Made by a program: the position numbers and the translations under genes. From Neisseria macacae ATCC 33926 (GTDB lineage: Bacteria > Pseudomonadota > Gammaproteobacteria > Burkholderiales > Neisseriaceae), in assembly GCF_022749495.1 (NCBI RefSeq), contig NZ_CP094241.1, positions 682,001 to 746,000 on the forward strand: a stretch of 64,000 nt of DNA, given 5' to 3'. Positions 26,387 through 35,268 of this stretch are shown here, piece after piece. Under the pieces are notes generated by a model. The model searched no databases. It was given only the letters and a program-made list of their open reading frames with translations, and had not been told where the DNA came from. The first letter of the stretch is position 1. Every line of letters starts with the position of its first letter.

Positions 26387-26552
26387 TAAACCTTGCTTAT
26401 CATTTTCTTCAGATGATTCAAATCAAATATTAATTACATATAATTAATAATATTGTAATAATACTATACAATATAACTAATTCTAAATAATTAAATATAA
26501 TTATTTGGGATTAGTTAGTATTGTTAAAAATTCAAATTTGGAGAATGAAAAG

Positions 26553-27884
26553 ATGAAACTAAACTTATCCGTCAAACCGCTGTGTTTGGTGTTGTCCCTT
26601 GTTTTTGCAAATGTTTGTGTTGCGGAAGGTATTGCGACAGGGACGATGCACAAAAACGGTTCTGTCGCATTGGGCAAAGAATCGAAGGCGGGGGAGAATG
26701 CGACTGCGTTGGGCGATAAATCGGCTGCGGCGGGTTATAAGTCTGTTGCTGCCGGCTATGATTCAAACGCTTCGGGTTTGAGCGCGTCGGCATTTGGCAG
26801 CGAGGCTAAGGCGGAAGCATTGCGGACGGTTGCCGTCGGTTTCAGGGCGAATGCAAAAGGAACCAACGATATTGCCGTCGGCGGCGCATCGAAGGCTTCC
26901 GGTGGGCAGTCGGTGGCGGTCGGTTTGATGTCGCAGGCAACGGGTTTGCGTTCTATCGCGGTCGGCGAAAGCGCGAAGGCTGCCGATATTGATGCGGTTG
27001 CGTTTGGACGCGGCAGCGAAGCCAATGCACTCAGTTCCACTGCTGTCGGGGATAGGGCAAAAGTCAACGGTACGCAGGCGGTTGCGCTGGCATCTGCTGC
27101 CGAGGCAAACGGTTATCAGGCGGTTGCAGTCGGTACGCGCGCGGTTGCCGAAGAAACCAACAGCGTGGCATTGGGCGTGGAATCTTCATCCACTGCGCTC
27201 AACGGTCTTGCCGCAGGCACGCGCGCACGGGTACGGAAATCGGGCGGAACGGCTTTGGGCGCAGGTGCTGCCGCATTTGAGGAAAAATCTGCTGCTTTGG
27301 GCTACAAAGCGGAAGCGCGTCAGCAAAACTCCGTGGCAATCGGTACGGACAGCGTTGCCGATACTGCGGCAGGCGTTGCAGGCCATGACTTTGCCACCGG
27401 CGCGGCAAGTACGGAAACGGGTAAGGCATGGGTATCGACTTTGGGCGCGGTATCTGTCGGCAGCGAACAAAACAGCCGCCAGATTACTAATGTTGCTGCG
27501 GGTAAGGAGGATACGGATGCGGTCAACGTTGCCCAAGTGAAGAGCCTTGCCCGCCAAACCCAAAGCAGCCTTGCCGCAGCCGAGAGCAATCACCAGACCC
27601 AAATCGCCGCTTTGCGCAACGAAGCCAAAGTCCGTATGGACAAACTTGAAGAGCGCGCCGATTCAGGCTCCGCCGCTGCAATCGCAGTCGGCAGCCTCGG
27701 ACAGGCATATCAGCCGGGACAAGGTGCGGTTTCCGTCGCAAGCGGTATCTGGCGCGGTAAAAGCGGCTACGCCGTAGGTATTTCCAAAGTATCCGCCAGC
27801 GGCAAATGGCTGGTTAAAGGCTCGGCAGTCGGCGCGGCGAAAGGCGGTGCGGGCGGCGGTGCCAGCGTAACCTACCTCTGGTAA
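26553..27884 (+). CDS. Short trimeric autotransporter adhesin (YadA type)
   Basis: 443 residues. Signal peptide of about 25 residues (ending CVAEG). Residues about 30-310 are YadA-head repeats of about 14 residues (pattern SVALG...A.A.G..A.A.G). A neck (RQITNVAAGKEDTDAVNVAQ) leads to a short coiled coil of about 45 residues, and the last 70 residues are a normal YadA membrane anchor (LGQAYQPGQGAVSVASG ... ASVTYLW). Trimeric surface adhesin by family. GGAG precedes the ATG at 26553; an in-frame TTG-type start at 26505 is less likely. No simple-sequence repeat is seen in the promoter. Confidence 0.88.
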   Translation: MKLNLSVKPLCLVLSLVFANVCVAEGIATGTMHKNGSVALGKESKAGENATALGDKSAAAGYKSVAAGYDSNASGLSASAFGSEAKAEALRTVAVGFRANAKGTNDIAVGGASKASGGQSVAVGLMSQATGLRSIAVGESAKAADIDAVAFGRGSEANALSSTAVGDRAKVNGTQAVALASAAEANGYQAVAVGTRAVAEETNSVALGVESSSTALNGLAAGTRARVRKSGGTALGAGAAAFEEKSAALGYKAEARQQNSVAIGTDSVADTAAGVAGHDFATGAASTETGKAWVSTLGAVSVGSEQNSRQITNVAAGKEDTDAVNVAQVKSLARQTQSSLAAAESNHQTQIAALRNEAKVRMDKLEERADSGSAAAIAVGSLGQAYQPGQGAVSVASGIWRGKSGYAVGISKVSASGKWLVKGSAVGAAKGGAGGGASVTYLW

Positions 27885-27905
27885 TCGTTGTTAGGTGTAT
27901 CGCCG

Positions 27906-27958
27906 AAAGGTCGTCTGAAAACATTCCATTTCTCCGAAACCGTGTTTTCAGACGACCT
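27906..27958. terminator. Paired-DUS terminator after the autotransporter
   Basis: Inverted DUS pair; the loop CATT...GAAACCG resembles that at 26130-26187. Confidence 0.7.
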
Positions 27959-28021
27959 CGTTCTTGATAATTCCCTATTTGTCCCAATTCTGTCGATGTT
28001 ATTAATTTTCGACAGAACAAA

Positions 28022-29161
28022 ATGAATTCCAAATACGCCCCGCTTTTCCAACCCTTCACGCTGAACAACGGCGTAACCGTCAAAAACCGCCTCGCCGTTG
28101 CGCCCATGACCCATTTCGGTTCGCACGCCGACGGTTTAATCAGCGACCAAGAGCGCACGTTCCTCGGCAACCGCGCAGGTGATATGGGGCTCTTTATCTC
28201 CGCCGCCACTTTGGTTCAAGACGGCGGCAAAGCTTTTCGCGGACAGCCTGAAGCTACGGGCGAACACTGCCTCGACAGCCTGAAAGAAACCGCCCAAATC
28301 ATTCAAAAACAAGGTGCGAAAGCGATTTTGCAAATCCATCACGGCGGCTCTAAAGCGATGGCGGAACTCAACCGCCGCGACAAAATCAGCGCGTCCGCCA
28401 GCGAAGAAGAAGGTGCGCGTGAAGCGAGTGCTGCAGAAGTGGAAGAACTCATCGCCTCCTTCGCCCAAGCTGCCGATTTGGCGATTCGCGCAGGCTTTGA
28501 CGGCGTGGAAATTCACGGCGCGAACGGCTATTTAATCCAACAGTTTTACTCCGCCCAAAGCAACCGCCGCAGCGATCAATGGGGCGGCAGCTTGGCAAAC
28601 AGAATGCGCTTTCCGCTCGCCGTCGTCGATGCCGTTGCCGCCGTCCGCAACAAACACCAACGCAACGACTTCATCATCGGCTACCGCTTCTCGCCCGAAG
28701 AGGCAGGCGAAGACGGGCTGACCATGACCGAAACCGGCGCACTGATTGACGCGCTGGTGCAAAAGCCGCTGCAATACCTGCACGTTTCCTTGTGGGAATT
28801 TGATAAGAAAATCCGCCGCGGCGGCGATACGGAGCAAACCCGTATGCAGTTCATCCATGACCGCATCAACGGCAAGCTGCCCCTTATCGGCGTGGGCAAC
28901 CTGTTTACTGCCGATCAAATTTTGGCCGCTTATGAAACCGGCTGGGCGGAATTTATCGCATTGGGCAAAACCGTCATGATCAATCCGCACATCGCCACAC
29001 AAATCCGCGAAGGCCGCGAAGCCGAAATCGAAACGCAACTCGACCCGACGCGCGCCGACCATTACGGCTTCCCCGACATCCTGTGGGAATTTTCCGCCAG
29101 CGGTACGCAATCGTGGCTGCCGCCGGTAAAAGGCGCGGACTGGAAGCCGGTAGATGCCTGA
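28022..29161 (+). CDS. NADH:flavin oxidoreductase, Old Yellow Enzyme family
   Basis: 379 residues. FMN enzyme of a TIM-barrel fold that reduces activated C=C bonds; the natural substrate is not predictable. Features: LAVAPMTHFGS near 28, LQIHHGGSKA, and GFDGVEIHGANGYLIQQF (His and Asn of the HxxN substrate-binding pair, about residues 165-168), NRRSDQWGGSLANRMRF, and the phosphate-binding GVGNLFTADQ. Single gene with no regulator next to it. Confidence 0.9.
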   Translation: MNSKYAPLFQPFTLNNGVTVKNRLAVAPMTHFGSHADGLISDQERTFLGNRAGDMGLFISAATLVQDGGKAFRGQPEATGEHCLDSLKETAQIIQKQGAKAILQIHHGGSKAMAELNRRDKISASASEEEGAREASAAEVEELIASFAQAADLAIRAGFDGVEIHGANGYLIQQFYSAQSNRRSDQWGGSLANRMRFPLAVVDAVAAVRNKHQRNDFIIGYRFSPEEAGEDGLTMTETGALIDALVQKPLQYLHVSLWEFDKKIRRGGDTEQTRMQFIHDRINGKLPLIGVGNLFTADQILAAYETGWAEFIALGKTVMINPHIATQIREGREAEIETQLDPTRADHYGFPDILWEFSASGTQSWLPPVKGADWKPVDA

Positions 29162-29749
29162 TTGACTGTAACGACAGCTTAAAATGGCAAAGATCATGTT
29201 TGCTGTTTGATGAGGTCGTCTGAAAAGGTTTCGGCATACGCATAGCCTTTTCGCTATGCCTGAGAGGTCGTCTGAAAAATCAAATACGAGATTTCAGACG
29301 ACCTTTTTATTGTTTTGCTTCAAGGAAATGACGGTTGATGTACCAGTCGGCTTGTGGTGCTGATGAACATGTTTTATCGGGCGAGGGGGGATTAAACAAC
29401 ATAGTCTTGCCGTTGTTTAGCCTATGGGTCGTCTGAAACGGGAAAAGGTGATGCGTGTGATGAGATGGTTTGATGGATGTGGTTTTAAAAGTGTTGTTAT
29501 ATATCATATATTATTTTGATTTAAATCAGGCGGTTGAGAAAAAGGAGAGGTTTTTTTAACTTGCGGTTTGGGTACTTTGTCATATATATGTTTTAATTCA
29601 TGCTTTGAGTTGTAATGCTGTTATTTATAATCACTTGAAAACCTGCGGTTGTTTGTAATATAACTAAATTATTGTTTTTTTTTATATTTTTTGACTTTGT
29701 GGGCAATGATGCAGATTGTCTTTGGCAGGGTTGGCGTAAGGAGTAAAAA
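29162..29749. other. AT-rich gap before the glycosyltransferase gene
   Basis: A single DUS at 29213, a CATAGC/GCTATG hairpin near 29240-29258 and a DUS pair at 29262-29308 end the previous gene. From 29310 to 29749 no gene is found; DNA is very AT-rich with a run of nine T at 29675-29683 about 70 bases ahead of the next ATG. Possibly promoter DNA. Confidence 0.5.
29262..29308. terminator. Paired-DUS terminator after the Old Yellow Enzyme gene
   Basis: Inverted DUS pair followed by TTTTT. Confidence 0.65.
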
Positions 29750-30928
29750 ATGCATGTTGTCGTTCTTCCATCGTGGTATCCGAAATCCGAAACGGATGTG
29801 GACGGGATTTTCTTCCGTTTGCAAGCTCAAGCTTTGCAGCGCAAAGGCTTGAAAGTAGGGGTCATTGCACCTTTGTTCCGCTCGTTGCGGACGGAGTGGA
29901 AAAGTGTTTTGACCGGACCTTATGGAATGCGGCATCACCGGCAGGGCGGTTTGAATACTTATGTTTACGACAGCATGTATTTTTTCCCGCATTGCCCCGT
30001 CGTCGATATCGACCGTATCCGTTGGGTAAGGGCGGGGATGAAGGCGTTCAAGCGGTATGTGGTGGAAAACGGCAAGCCGGACGTCCTCCATGCGCATACG
30101 ATGAATTTCGGTGGCGTTTTGGCGCATGAAATTTCTAAGAAATACGGTATTCCTTATGTGATTACCGAACACAGCAGCGCGATTGCCCGCAACCTGGTCC
30201 GTCCGAACCAATGGCCCAGTATGAAAGAATCCGCCCGACATTGTCAGGCGCGTTTTGCGGTCAGCAAGGATTTTTGTGCATTGCTGCGCGAGAAATACGG
30301 TTTGGACTGGGAATATCTGCCGAATATTTTGGGCGATAACTTTGCGCGTCCGTTCGAGCCTTTCGATAAGTCCCATCAGGATTTCACGTTTTGCTCCGTT
30401 TCCCACTTGCGCCATCTGAAAGGGCATGACTTATTGCTTCCCGCCTTTGCCAAGGCTTTGGAAAAGTATCCCTTCCTCAAACTCAAAATCGGCGGCAATG
30501 GCGCGGAGGCGGAAAATCTGCGCCGCTTGGTCGACGAATTGGACATCGGTCATGCCGTCACCTTTTTGGGCGCGTTGAAGACGGATGAGGTCTTGGACTT
30601 GATGCGCCATAGCAATGCTTTTGTACTCGCCAGCCGTGTGGAAACGTTCGGCGTAGTGTTTATCGAAGCGCTGTCACAAGGCCTGCCGGTCATTGCGACG
30701 ATGTGCGGCGGGCCACAGTCGATCGTCAATGAAAACAATGGTTATCTGATTCCGACTGAAAATATAGAAGCCCTGAGTGATGCGCTGATTCGGATGTATG
30801 AAGAACGAGGAAAGTTTTCAGCGGAAAAATTACGCGCGGATTGCTTGAACGAATTTGGCGAAGATGCCGTAATTGGAAGGCTGATTCAAGCATTTGAAAA
30901 AGTGACCGGCAAATCGGCAGAAGTATGA
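29750..30928 (+). CDS. Glycosyltransferase family 4 protein
   Basis: 392 residues. Retaining GT-B glycosyltransferase. N-terminal Rossmann half begins MHVVVLPSWYPKSETDVDG; the C-terminal half has KIGGNGAEAENLR, VTFLGALKTDEVLDLM and ASRVETFGVVFIEALSQGLP with the E-x7-E sugar-nucleotide motif. It probably adds a sugar to a lipid carrier, lipooligosaccharide or protein glycan. No other glycan gene is next to it, so the acceptor is unknown. AAGGAG precedes the ATG. Confidence 0.88.
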   Translation: MHVVVLPSWYPKSETDVDGIFFRLQAQALQRKGLKVGVIAPLFRSLRTEWKSVLTGPYGMRHHRQGGLNTYVYDSMYFFPHCPVVDIDRIRWVRAGMKAFKRYVVENGKPDVLHAHTMNFGGVLAHEISKKYGIPYVITEHSSAIARNLVRPNQWPSMKESARHCQARFAVSKDFCALLREKYGLDWEYLPNILGDNFARPFEPFDKSHQDFTFCSVSHLRHLKGHDLLLPAFAKALEKYPFLKLKIGGNGAEAENLRRLVDELDIGHAVTFLGALKTDEVLDLMRHSNAFVLASRVETFGVVFIEALSQGLPVIATMCGGPQSIVNENNGYLIPTENIEALSDALIRMYEERGKFSAEKLRADCLNEFGEDAVIGRLIQAFEKVTGKSAEV

Positions 30929-31115
30929 AGCGTTTAATTGGTATGTGAAAAGTATGAGGCTTGCAGTCAGGCTTAAAGTTTGGCGCAAGCCTTTATTGTT
31001 TGCGGAAATGATTCATTTTTGATTAAAATTATCCTATTTGACTATAAGATTAAACTTTCAGCGGGTAGAACAAGATTTATGTCATTTTAAATACGGAAAT
31101 ATTAAGGAATCCCTC

Positions 31116-31847
31116 ATGAAAATCAAACTTTCAGCCTTCGTCTTGTCACTTGCTGTTTGTACGCATGCCCATGCGCTGACTACGCGTCCGGTCGAGCATA
31201 CTTGTCCGATAGGCGGCGAAAAATTCACATCGGTTATGGTAATGTCGGGTTTTTCGATCGATATGAAGACTGATTTGGAGCCGGTAGGCATGGTTATGGC
31301 GCCTGCCCCCATTCCGGTTTGTCCGAGCAATAAGTTTGTCATGTTTAAGGACGACTTTACGCAACAAGAATTGGATAAGTATGAAAAAGTCATCCAGAGC
31401 GAGGCTTATCTCAAGCAGGTGGCTGAAAAGGCCTCAGCGCAAAGGTTGTTAGGGGTGATGCTGGAGCTGGCGGGCGAAAACCAAAATACGGAACAAATGG
31501 CATGGATATTTTTGCAGGCCAGTTGGCTGGGCAGTCAGCGGCAAGATCTGGAAAAAGTCCTGCATTATGCTGATTTAAATTTGAAAGATGGCAACCAGCA
31601 TATTGAAAAACTGACCACTATGAAGTTTGTGCGCGGAGAAATGTTGCGCAAGTTGGGGCGGTTTGATGAGGCGAAAAAGCAGTTCGAAGAATTATCAAAA
31701 GAGCCGACGGTAAAAGCTTCCGAGTATTTGCAAAAGCTGACGGAACTGGAGTTGGAACTGACGGCAGAAAAAGACATCTATTCGCATCCGGTAAGACAAA
31801 CCTTGCGTTTACGAGGAAAAATAAAAGACGAGTCATCACAGTTGTAA
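31116..31847 (+). CDS. Exported protein of unknown function with helical repeat C-terminus
   Basis: 243 residues from the ATG at 31116 (AAGGA at 31104); an upstream open frame to 31038 lacks a good start. Signal peptide MKIKLSAFVLSLAVCTHAHA. The mature start has HTCPIGGEKF and later PIPVCPSNKFVMF, a Cys/Pro arrangement faintly like DUF2225 proteins. From about residue 110 the sequence is helical with TPR-like spacing (WIFLQASWLG, EMLRKLGRFDEAKKQFEEL). Family not recognised with certainty. Confidence 0.75.
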   Translation: MKIKLSAFVLSLAVCTHAHALTTRPVEHTCPIGGEKFTSVMVMSGFSIDMKTDLEPVGMVMAPAPIPVCPSNKFVMFKDDFTQQELDKYEKVIQSEAYLKQVAEKASAQRLLGVMLELAGENQNTEQMAWIFLQASWLGSQRQDLEKVLHYADLNLKDGNQHIEKLTTMKFVRGEMLRKLGRFDEAKKQFEELSKEPTVKASEYLQKLTELELELTAEKDIYSHPVRQTLRLRGKIKDESSQL

Positions 31848-31877
31848 GATTTGGCTGCCGTATGTGGCAAAATGCAG

Positions 31878-31924
31878 CAAAAAGGTCGTCTGAAACCTGA
31901 TTTGGGTTTCAGACGACCTTTTTG
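31878..31924. terminator. Bidirectional paired-DUS terminator between convergent genes
   Basis: AAAAAGGTCGTCTGAAACC and inverse with A and T runs on both sides; serves the unknown exported protein and metQ. Confidence 0.75.
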
Positions 31925-31940
31925 CTTTAGGGCTTAGTGC

Positions 31941-32897
31941 TTATTTCGCTGCGGAAGCACCGGTGCTTGCCGCGGAGGCTGCTGTGGCACTTGCTGCCGA
32001 AGCGGTGGAAGCGGCTTCGGCTTTTGCGCCGGCTGCGGCGTTTTCACCCCAGGCGGCAGGGTATTTGTAACCTGCGAAGCGTTGGCGCGCGTAGGCTTTG
32101 AACTCGTCGGAGTTGTAGGCTTCGGTTACGTCTTTGAGCCATTGGCTGTCTTTGTCGGCGGTTTTGACGGCTGCCCAGTTGACGTAGGCGAAGCTCGGTT
32201 CTTGGAACAGGGCTTCGGTCAGCTTCATGCCGCTGCTCATGGCGTAGTTGCCGTTAACGATGGCGAAATCGACGTCGGCGCGGCTGCGCGGCAGTTGTGC
32301 GGCTTCAAGCTCTATGATTTTGATGTTTTTCGGATTTTCGGCGATATCGGCTTTGGAAGCAGTCAGCGGATTAACACCGTCTTTCAACTTAACCCAGCCC
32401 AATTCGTTCAACATGACCAGCGCGCGGGCGAAGTTGGACGGGTCGTTAGGCGCGGAAACACTGCTGCCGTCTTTGACTTCGTCCAGCGATTTCAGTTTGC
32501 CCGGATACAGGCCCAAAGGCGCGGTCGGTACTTGGAAGGCTTCGGTGATGTCTAATTTGTGTTCTTTTTTGAAGTCGTCCAGATAAGGCTTGTGCTGGAA
32601 AATATTGATGTCCAGTTCGCCTTCTGCCAAAGCGAGGTTGGGGCGGACGTAGTCGGCGAATTCAAGCAGTTTGACGGTATAACCTTTTTTCTCCAGCGCA
32701 GGTTTGATTTGGTCTTTGACCATGTCGCCGAAGTCGCCGACGGTCGTACCGAAGACGATTTCTTTTTTTGCGCCATTGTCGGCGGCAGGTGATGCGGCGG
32801 ATGCGGCGGATGTGCTGTCTTTTTGACCGCCGCAGGCTGCCAGTATCAAGGCGAGCGCGGCGGCGGAAAGGGTTTTGAAGAAGGTGTTTGTCTGCAT
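31941..32897 (-). CDS. metQ: Methionine ABC transporter substrate-binding lipoprotein MetQ
   Basis: 318 residues. Periplasmic methionine receptor of MetNI. Lipobox LAACGGQ (Cys22); then the NlpA/MetQ fold with EIVFGTTVGDFGDM, DINIFQHKPYLDDFKKEH and VSAPNDPSNFARAL, very close to the meningococcal antigen GNA1946. The C-terminus carries about 30 extra residues made only of Ala, Ser, Thr, Gly, Lys and Glu that the meningococcal form lacks as I recall it. Separated from metI by an unrelated membrane gene. Confidence 0.93.
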   Translation of the reverse strand: MQTNTFFKTLSAAALALILAACGGQKDSTSAASAASPAADNGAKKEIVFGTTVGDFGDMVKDQIKPALEKKGYTVKLLEFADYVRPNLALAEGELDINIFQHKPYLDDFKKEHKLDITEAFQVPTAPLGLYPGKLKSLDEVKDGSSVSAPNDPSNFARALVMLNELGWVKLKDGVNPLTASKADIAENPKNIKIIELEAAQLPRSRADVDFAIVNGNYAMSSGMKLTEALFQEPSFAYVNWAAVKTADKDSQWLKDVTEAYNSDEFKAYARQRFAGYKYPAAWGENAAAGAKAEAASTASAASATAASAASTGASAAK

Positions 32898-32963
32898 GTT
32901 TTACTCCTGGTAAGTGTTAAGTCGATTTTTCAGACGGCCTCTGCCGTCGGGACAGTTGGGATT

Positions 32964-33608
32964 TTAAATCCATTTATGGGAAACGGGACGGTTTTTTATG
33001 GTGAGGTACAGGCCTTTGGCGGAACGGTAACACAGCCAAATCAATCCCGCTTTAAAAGTCAGGGCTGAGATGAGCTTGAGCCAATCCAACGAGGTGGCGA
33101 ACGGAGAAATATCAAAGGCGGTATCGGCACTTTCATACATTTCATCTGTTCCGTCGATTACGGCGTGTCCGTCCATTCCATCATCATAGTCTTCAGCCAT
33201 CATGGCACTTTCATCCGGCTCGCTGATTTCGCCCATTTCATCGATGTCCATCGTGCCAATTGATCCGTTCATTTCCCCTATGGAAACCATATCGTCAAAT
33301 GAAAGGATGCCCCAGATGGAGACAGGAGAAGCGATAAGGGACCATATCATAAAGACAGCCAATAGCCCGACACACAATAAAATGAAGAAACCCATATCGT
33401 TACGCATCATTTTGCTGTTGCGCGCGTTGACGTCGGAGGGCGGGTGTTCTAATTTTTCCAAGATGACGAGTTGGGCAAGAAAGATGCCGATACTCAGGCC
33501 TATATACAATATTTTCGGCATATGGTTCATGGGGCCGATAAAGTACCAAAGGATATTGCCGATATTGACTAAATAAACGGCAATTAGAATTTTTTTGGCG
33601 GATTTCAT
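32964..33608 (-). CDS. Unknown membrane protein inserted between metI and metQ
   Basis: 214 residues from ATG 33608 (a TTG at 33626 would add six). Three or four hydrophobic segments (about 6-24, 30-48, 72-95 and near 180) surround an acidic, Met-rich loop at about residues 105-165 with many Asp, Glu and Met (for example MDIDEMGEISEPDESAMMAE). No family is recognised. A DUS pair lies just before its start, between it and metI, so it may be transcribed apart from metNI. A role in methionine transport is not indicated by sequence. Confidence 0.7.
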   Translation of the reverse strand: MKSAKKILIAVYLVNIGNILWYFIGPMNHMPKILYIGLSIGIFLAQLVILEKLEHPPSDVNARNSKMMRNDMGFFILLCVGLLAVFMIWSLIASPVSIWGILSFDDMVSIGEMNGSIGTMDIDEMGEISEPDESAMMAEDYDDGMDGHAVIDGTDEMYESADTAFDISPFATSLDWLKLISALTFKAGLIWLCYRSAKGLYLTIKNRPVSHKWI

Positions 33609-33626
33609 GTTGTATTTTTCACTCAA

Positions 33627-33668
33627 AAGGTCGTCTGAAAATGCATCAGGTGTATTTTCAGACGACCT
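33627..33668. terminator. Paired-DUS hairpin between metI and the inserted gene
   Basis: Inverted DUS pair in the middle of the met cluster; would reduce read-through from metNI. Confidence 0.6.
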
Positions 33669-33686
33669 TGTTTACGTTTGTGAGGT

Positions 33687-34373
33687 TTAACGTTTGTCCA
33701 ATTTCCGCGCCAACGCGTTGCCGATGCTTTGTATCAGGATAACGAGCAGCACGAGGATGGCGACGATGAAGATGATGACTTCGGTTTGGTAGCGGTAGTA
33801 GCCGTAGCGGATGGCGAGGTCGCCCAAGCCGCCGCCGCCTATCATGCCTGCCGCCGCGCTGTATGAGAGCAGGCCGATGGCGAGGACGGTGATGCTGGAA
33901 ACCATGCCCGCGCGCGCTTCGTTCAAGAGGACTTTGCGGACGATGGCAAGCGGCGATGCGCCCATGGCGGTGGCGGCTTCAATCACGCCTTTGGGGACTT
34001 CGCGCAGGTTTTGTTCCACCAGTCGGGCAAAGTAAAACAGGCCGGACACGCTCAATACCAGTGAGGCGGCAATCGGGCCGATGGTGCTGCCGACGATGGC
34101 GCGGGTGGCGGGTATCATGGCAATCATCAGGATGACGAAGGGGAAGGCACGCATCAGGTTGACTAAGTTGTCGAGCAGGAAATTTACCGGCTTGTTGTAA
34201 TGCAGCTGGCGGTTGGAAGTTACGAAAAGCAGGACGCCCAAGAGGGTGCCGAAGATGACGGCAATCGTGGTGGACAGTCCGACCATAACGAAGGTTTCAC
34301 CCAAAGCGCGGACGATTTCGTCTTTCATGCCGACGATGGTGGAAACGGCTTGTTCGAATGTTAAGTCTGCCAT
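33687..34373 (-). CDS. metI: Methionine ABC transporter permease MetI
   Basis: 228 residues. Inner-membrane channel of the methionine importer. Five or six membrane segments; the ABC-coupling EAA loop is VIEAATAMGASPLAIVRKVL (about 133-152). Its ATG lies one base after the metN stop. Confidence 0.93.
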   Translation of the reverse strand: MADLTFEQAVSTIVGMKDEIVRALGETFVMVGLSTTIAVIFGTLLGVLLFVTSNRQLHYNKPVNFLLDNLVNLMRAFPFVILMIAMIPATRAIVGSTIGPIAASLVLSVSGLFYFARLVEQNLREVPKGVIEAATAMGASPLAIVRKVLLNEARAGMVSSITVLAIGLLSYSAAAGMIGGGGLGDLAIRYGYYRYQTEVIIFIVAILVLLVILIQSIGNALARKLDKR

Positions 34374-34374
34374 A

Positions 34375-35112
34375 TCAGTCCTCCCGAATCAGTTCGCGCC
34401 CGATTTCGGATTGGGCGTGGATTTGGTTGCCGCGTACTTCGACGATTTCTACTACTTTTCCTTTATCCAAGAGGGCGGCGCGGTCGCATAGGCGGCGGAT
34501 GACGCTCATTTCGTGGGTTACGATGACGATGGTGACGTTGAAGCGTTTGTTGATGTCTTCCAAACATTCCAAGACGCTGCGCGTGGTGGCGGGGTCGAGG
34601 GCGGAAGTGGGTTCGTCGGCGAGGATGACTTGGGGTTTGGGTGCGAGCGCGCGGGCGATGCCGACGCGCTGTTTTTGTCCGCCGGAAAGCTGGGCGGGGT
34701 AGTGGTCGGCGCGTTCGGTCAGGCCGACGATTTCAAGGCATTCTTTAACGCGTTCTTTGATTTTTTCAGACGACCATCCGGCGATTTCCAAAGGAAAGGC
34801 AACATTGTCGGCAACGGTGCGGTTGCTCAAAAGATTGAACTGCTGAAACACCATGCCGATATTCTGCCGCGCCTGACGCAATGCTGCGGCATCGAGCGCG
34901 GTCAGCTCTTGTCCGCACACATTGACCTTGCCGCTGTCGGGACGTTCCAACAGGTTAATCAGGCGCAACAGGGTGGATTTGCCCGCGCCGGAATAGCCCA
35001 TCAGACCGAAGATTTCGCCGTCTTGGATTTCGAGGCTGGTCGGCTCGACGGCGGCAAAACGGGTTTTGTCGCGCGTTTGGTAATGTTTGGAAACGTTGTC
35101 CAAAATAATCAT
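34375..35112 (-). CDS. metN: Methionine ABC transporter ATP-binding protein MetN
   Basis: 245 residues. Walker A GYSGAGKST, Q-loop FQQFNLL, signature LSGGQKQR, Walker B VILADEPTSALD and the H-loop VTHEM are all present. The start is the ATG at 35112 with AGGAAG before it. The usual C-terminal ACT-like regulatory domain of MetN (about 100 residues in E. coli, binding methionine) is absent: the protein stops at about 245 residues. The leader holds a candidate SAM-II riboswitch and terminator. Confidence 0.94.
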   Translation of the reverse strand: MIILDNVSKHYQTRDKTRFAAVEPTSLEIQDGEIFGLMGYSGAGKSTLLRLINLLERPDSGKVNVCGQELTALDAAALRQARQNIGMVFQQFNLLSNRTVADNVAFPLEIAGWSSEKIKERVKECLEIVGLTERADHYPAQLSGGQKQRVGIARALAPKPQVILADEPTSALDPATTRSVLECLEDINKRFNVTIVIVTHEMSVIRRLCDRAALLDKGKVVEIVEVRGNQIHAQSEIGRELIRED

Positions 35113-35134
35113 AAATACTTCCTGATACTTCCGG

Positions 35135-35169
35135 AAAAAAAGAAGCCCGATGCTGTACACAACGGGCTT
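35135..35169 (-). terminator. Intrinsic terminator in the metN leader
   Basis: On the minus strand AAGCCCG / CGGGCTT form a stem followed by seven T, ending 23 bases before the metN ATG. It lies downstream of the metN promoter, so it can act as the expression platform of the aptamer before it. Confidence 0.7.
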
Positions 35170-35204
35170 GAATATAAAGAAAGGAATAAAAACAGCAGAA
35201 AATG

Positions 35205-35252
35205 AAAATACGCTTTAGCTGTTTATGCCCGCAAGCTGTGTCAAATCGGCAA
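35205..35252 (-). ncRNA. Candidate SAM-II-type riboswitch ahead of metN
   Basis: The minus-strand RNA reads TTGCCG-ATTTGA-CACA-GCTTGC-GGGCA-TAAAC-AGCTAAAG. The blocks GATTTG, GCTTGC, TAAAC and GCTAAA occur in the same order as in the SAM-II (metA) consensus that I remember, the TGCC/GGCA arms can form P1, and AGCT in the loop can pair with the 3' AGCT as a pseudoknot. The gene controlled imports methionine, the precursor of S-adenosylmethionine. Confidence 0.55.
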
Positions 35253-35268
35253 TGTTAACTCATATACG

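Noticed and set aside
29669..30427. 252-codon frame antisense to the glycosyltransferase
   Set aside because: The plus-strand frame has clear GT4 motifs and a ribosome site; the antisense frame has none.
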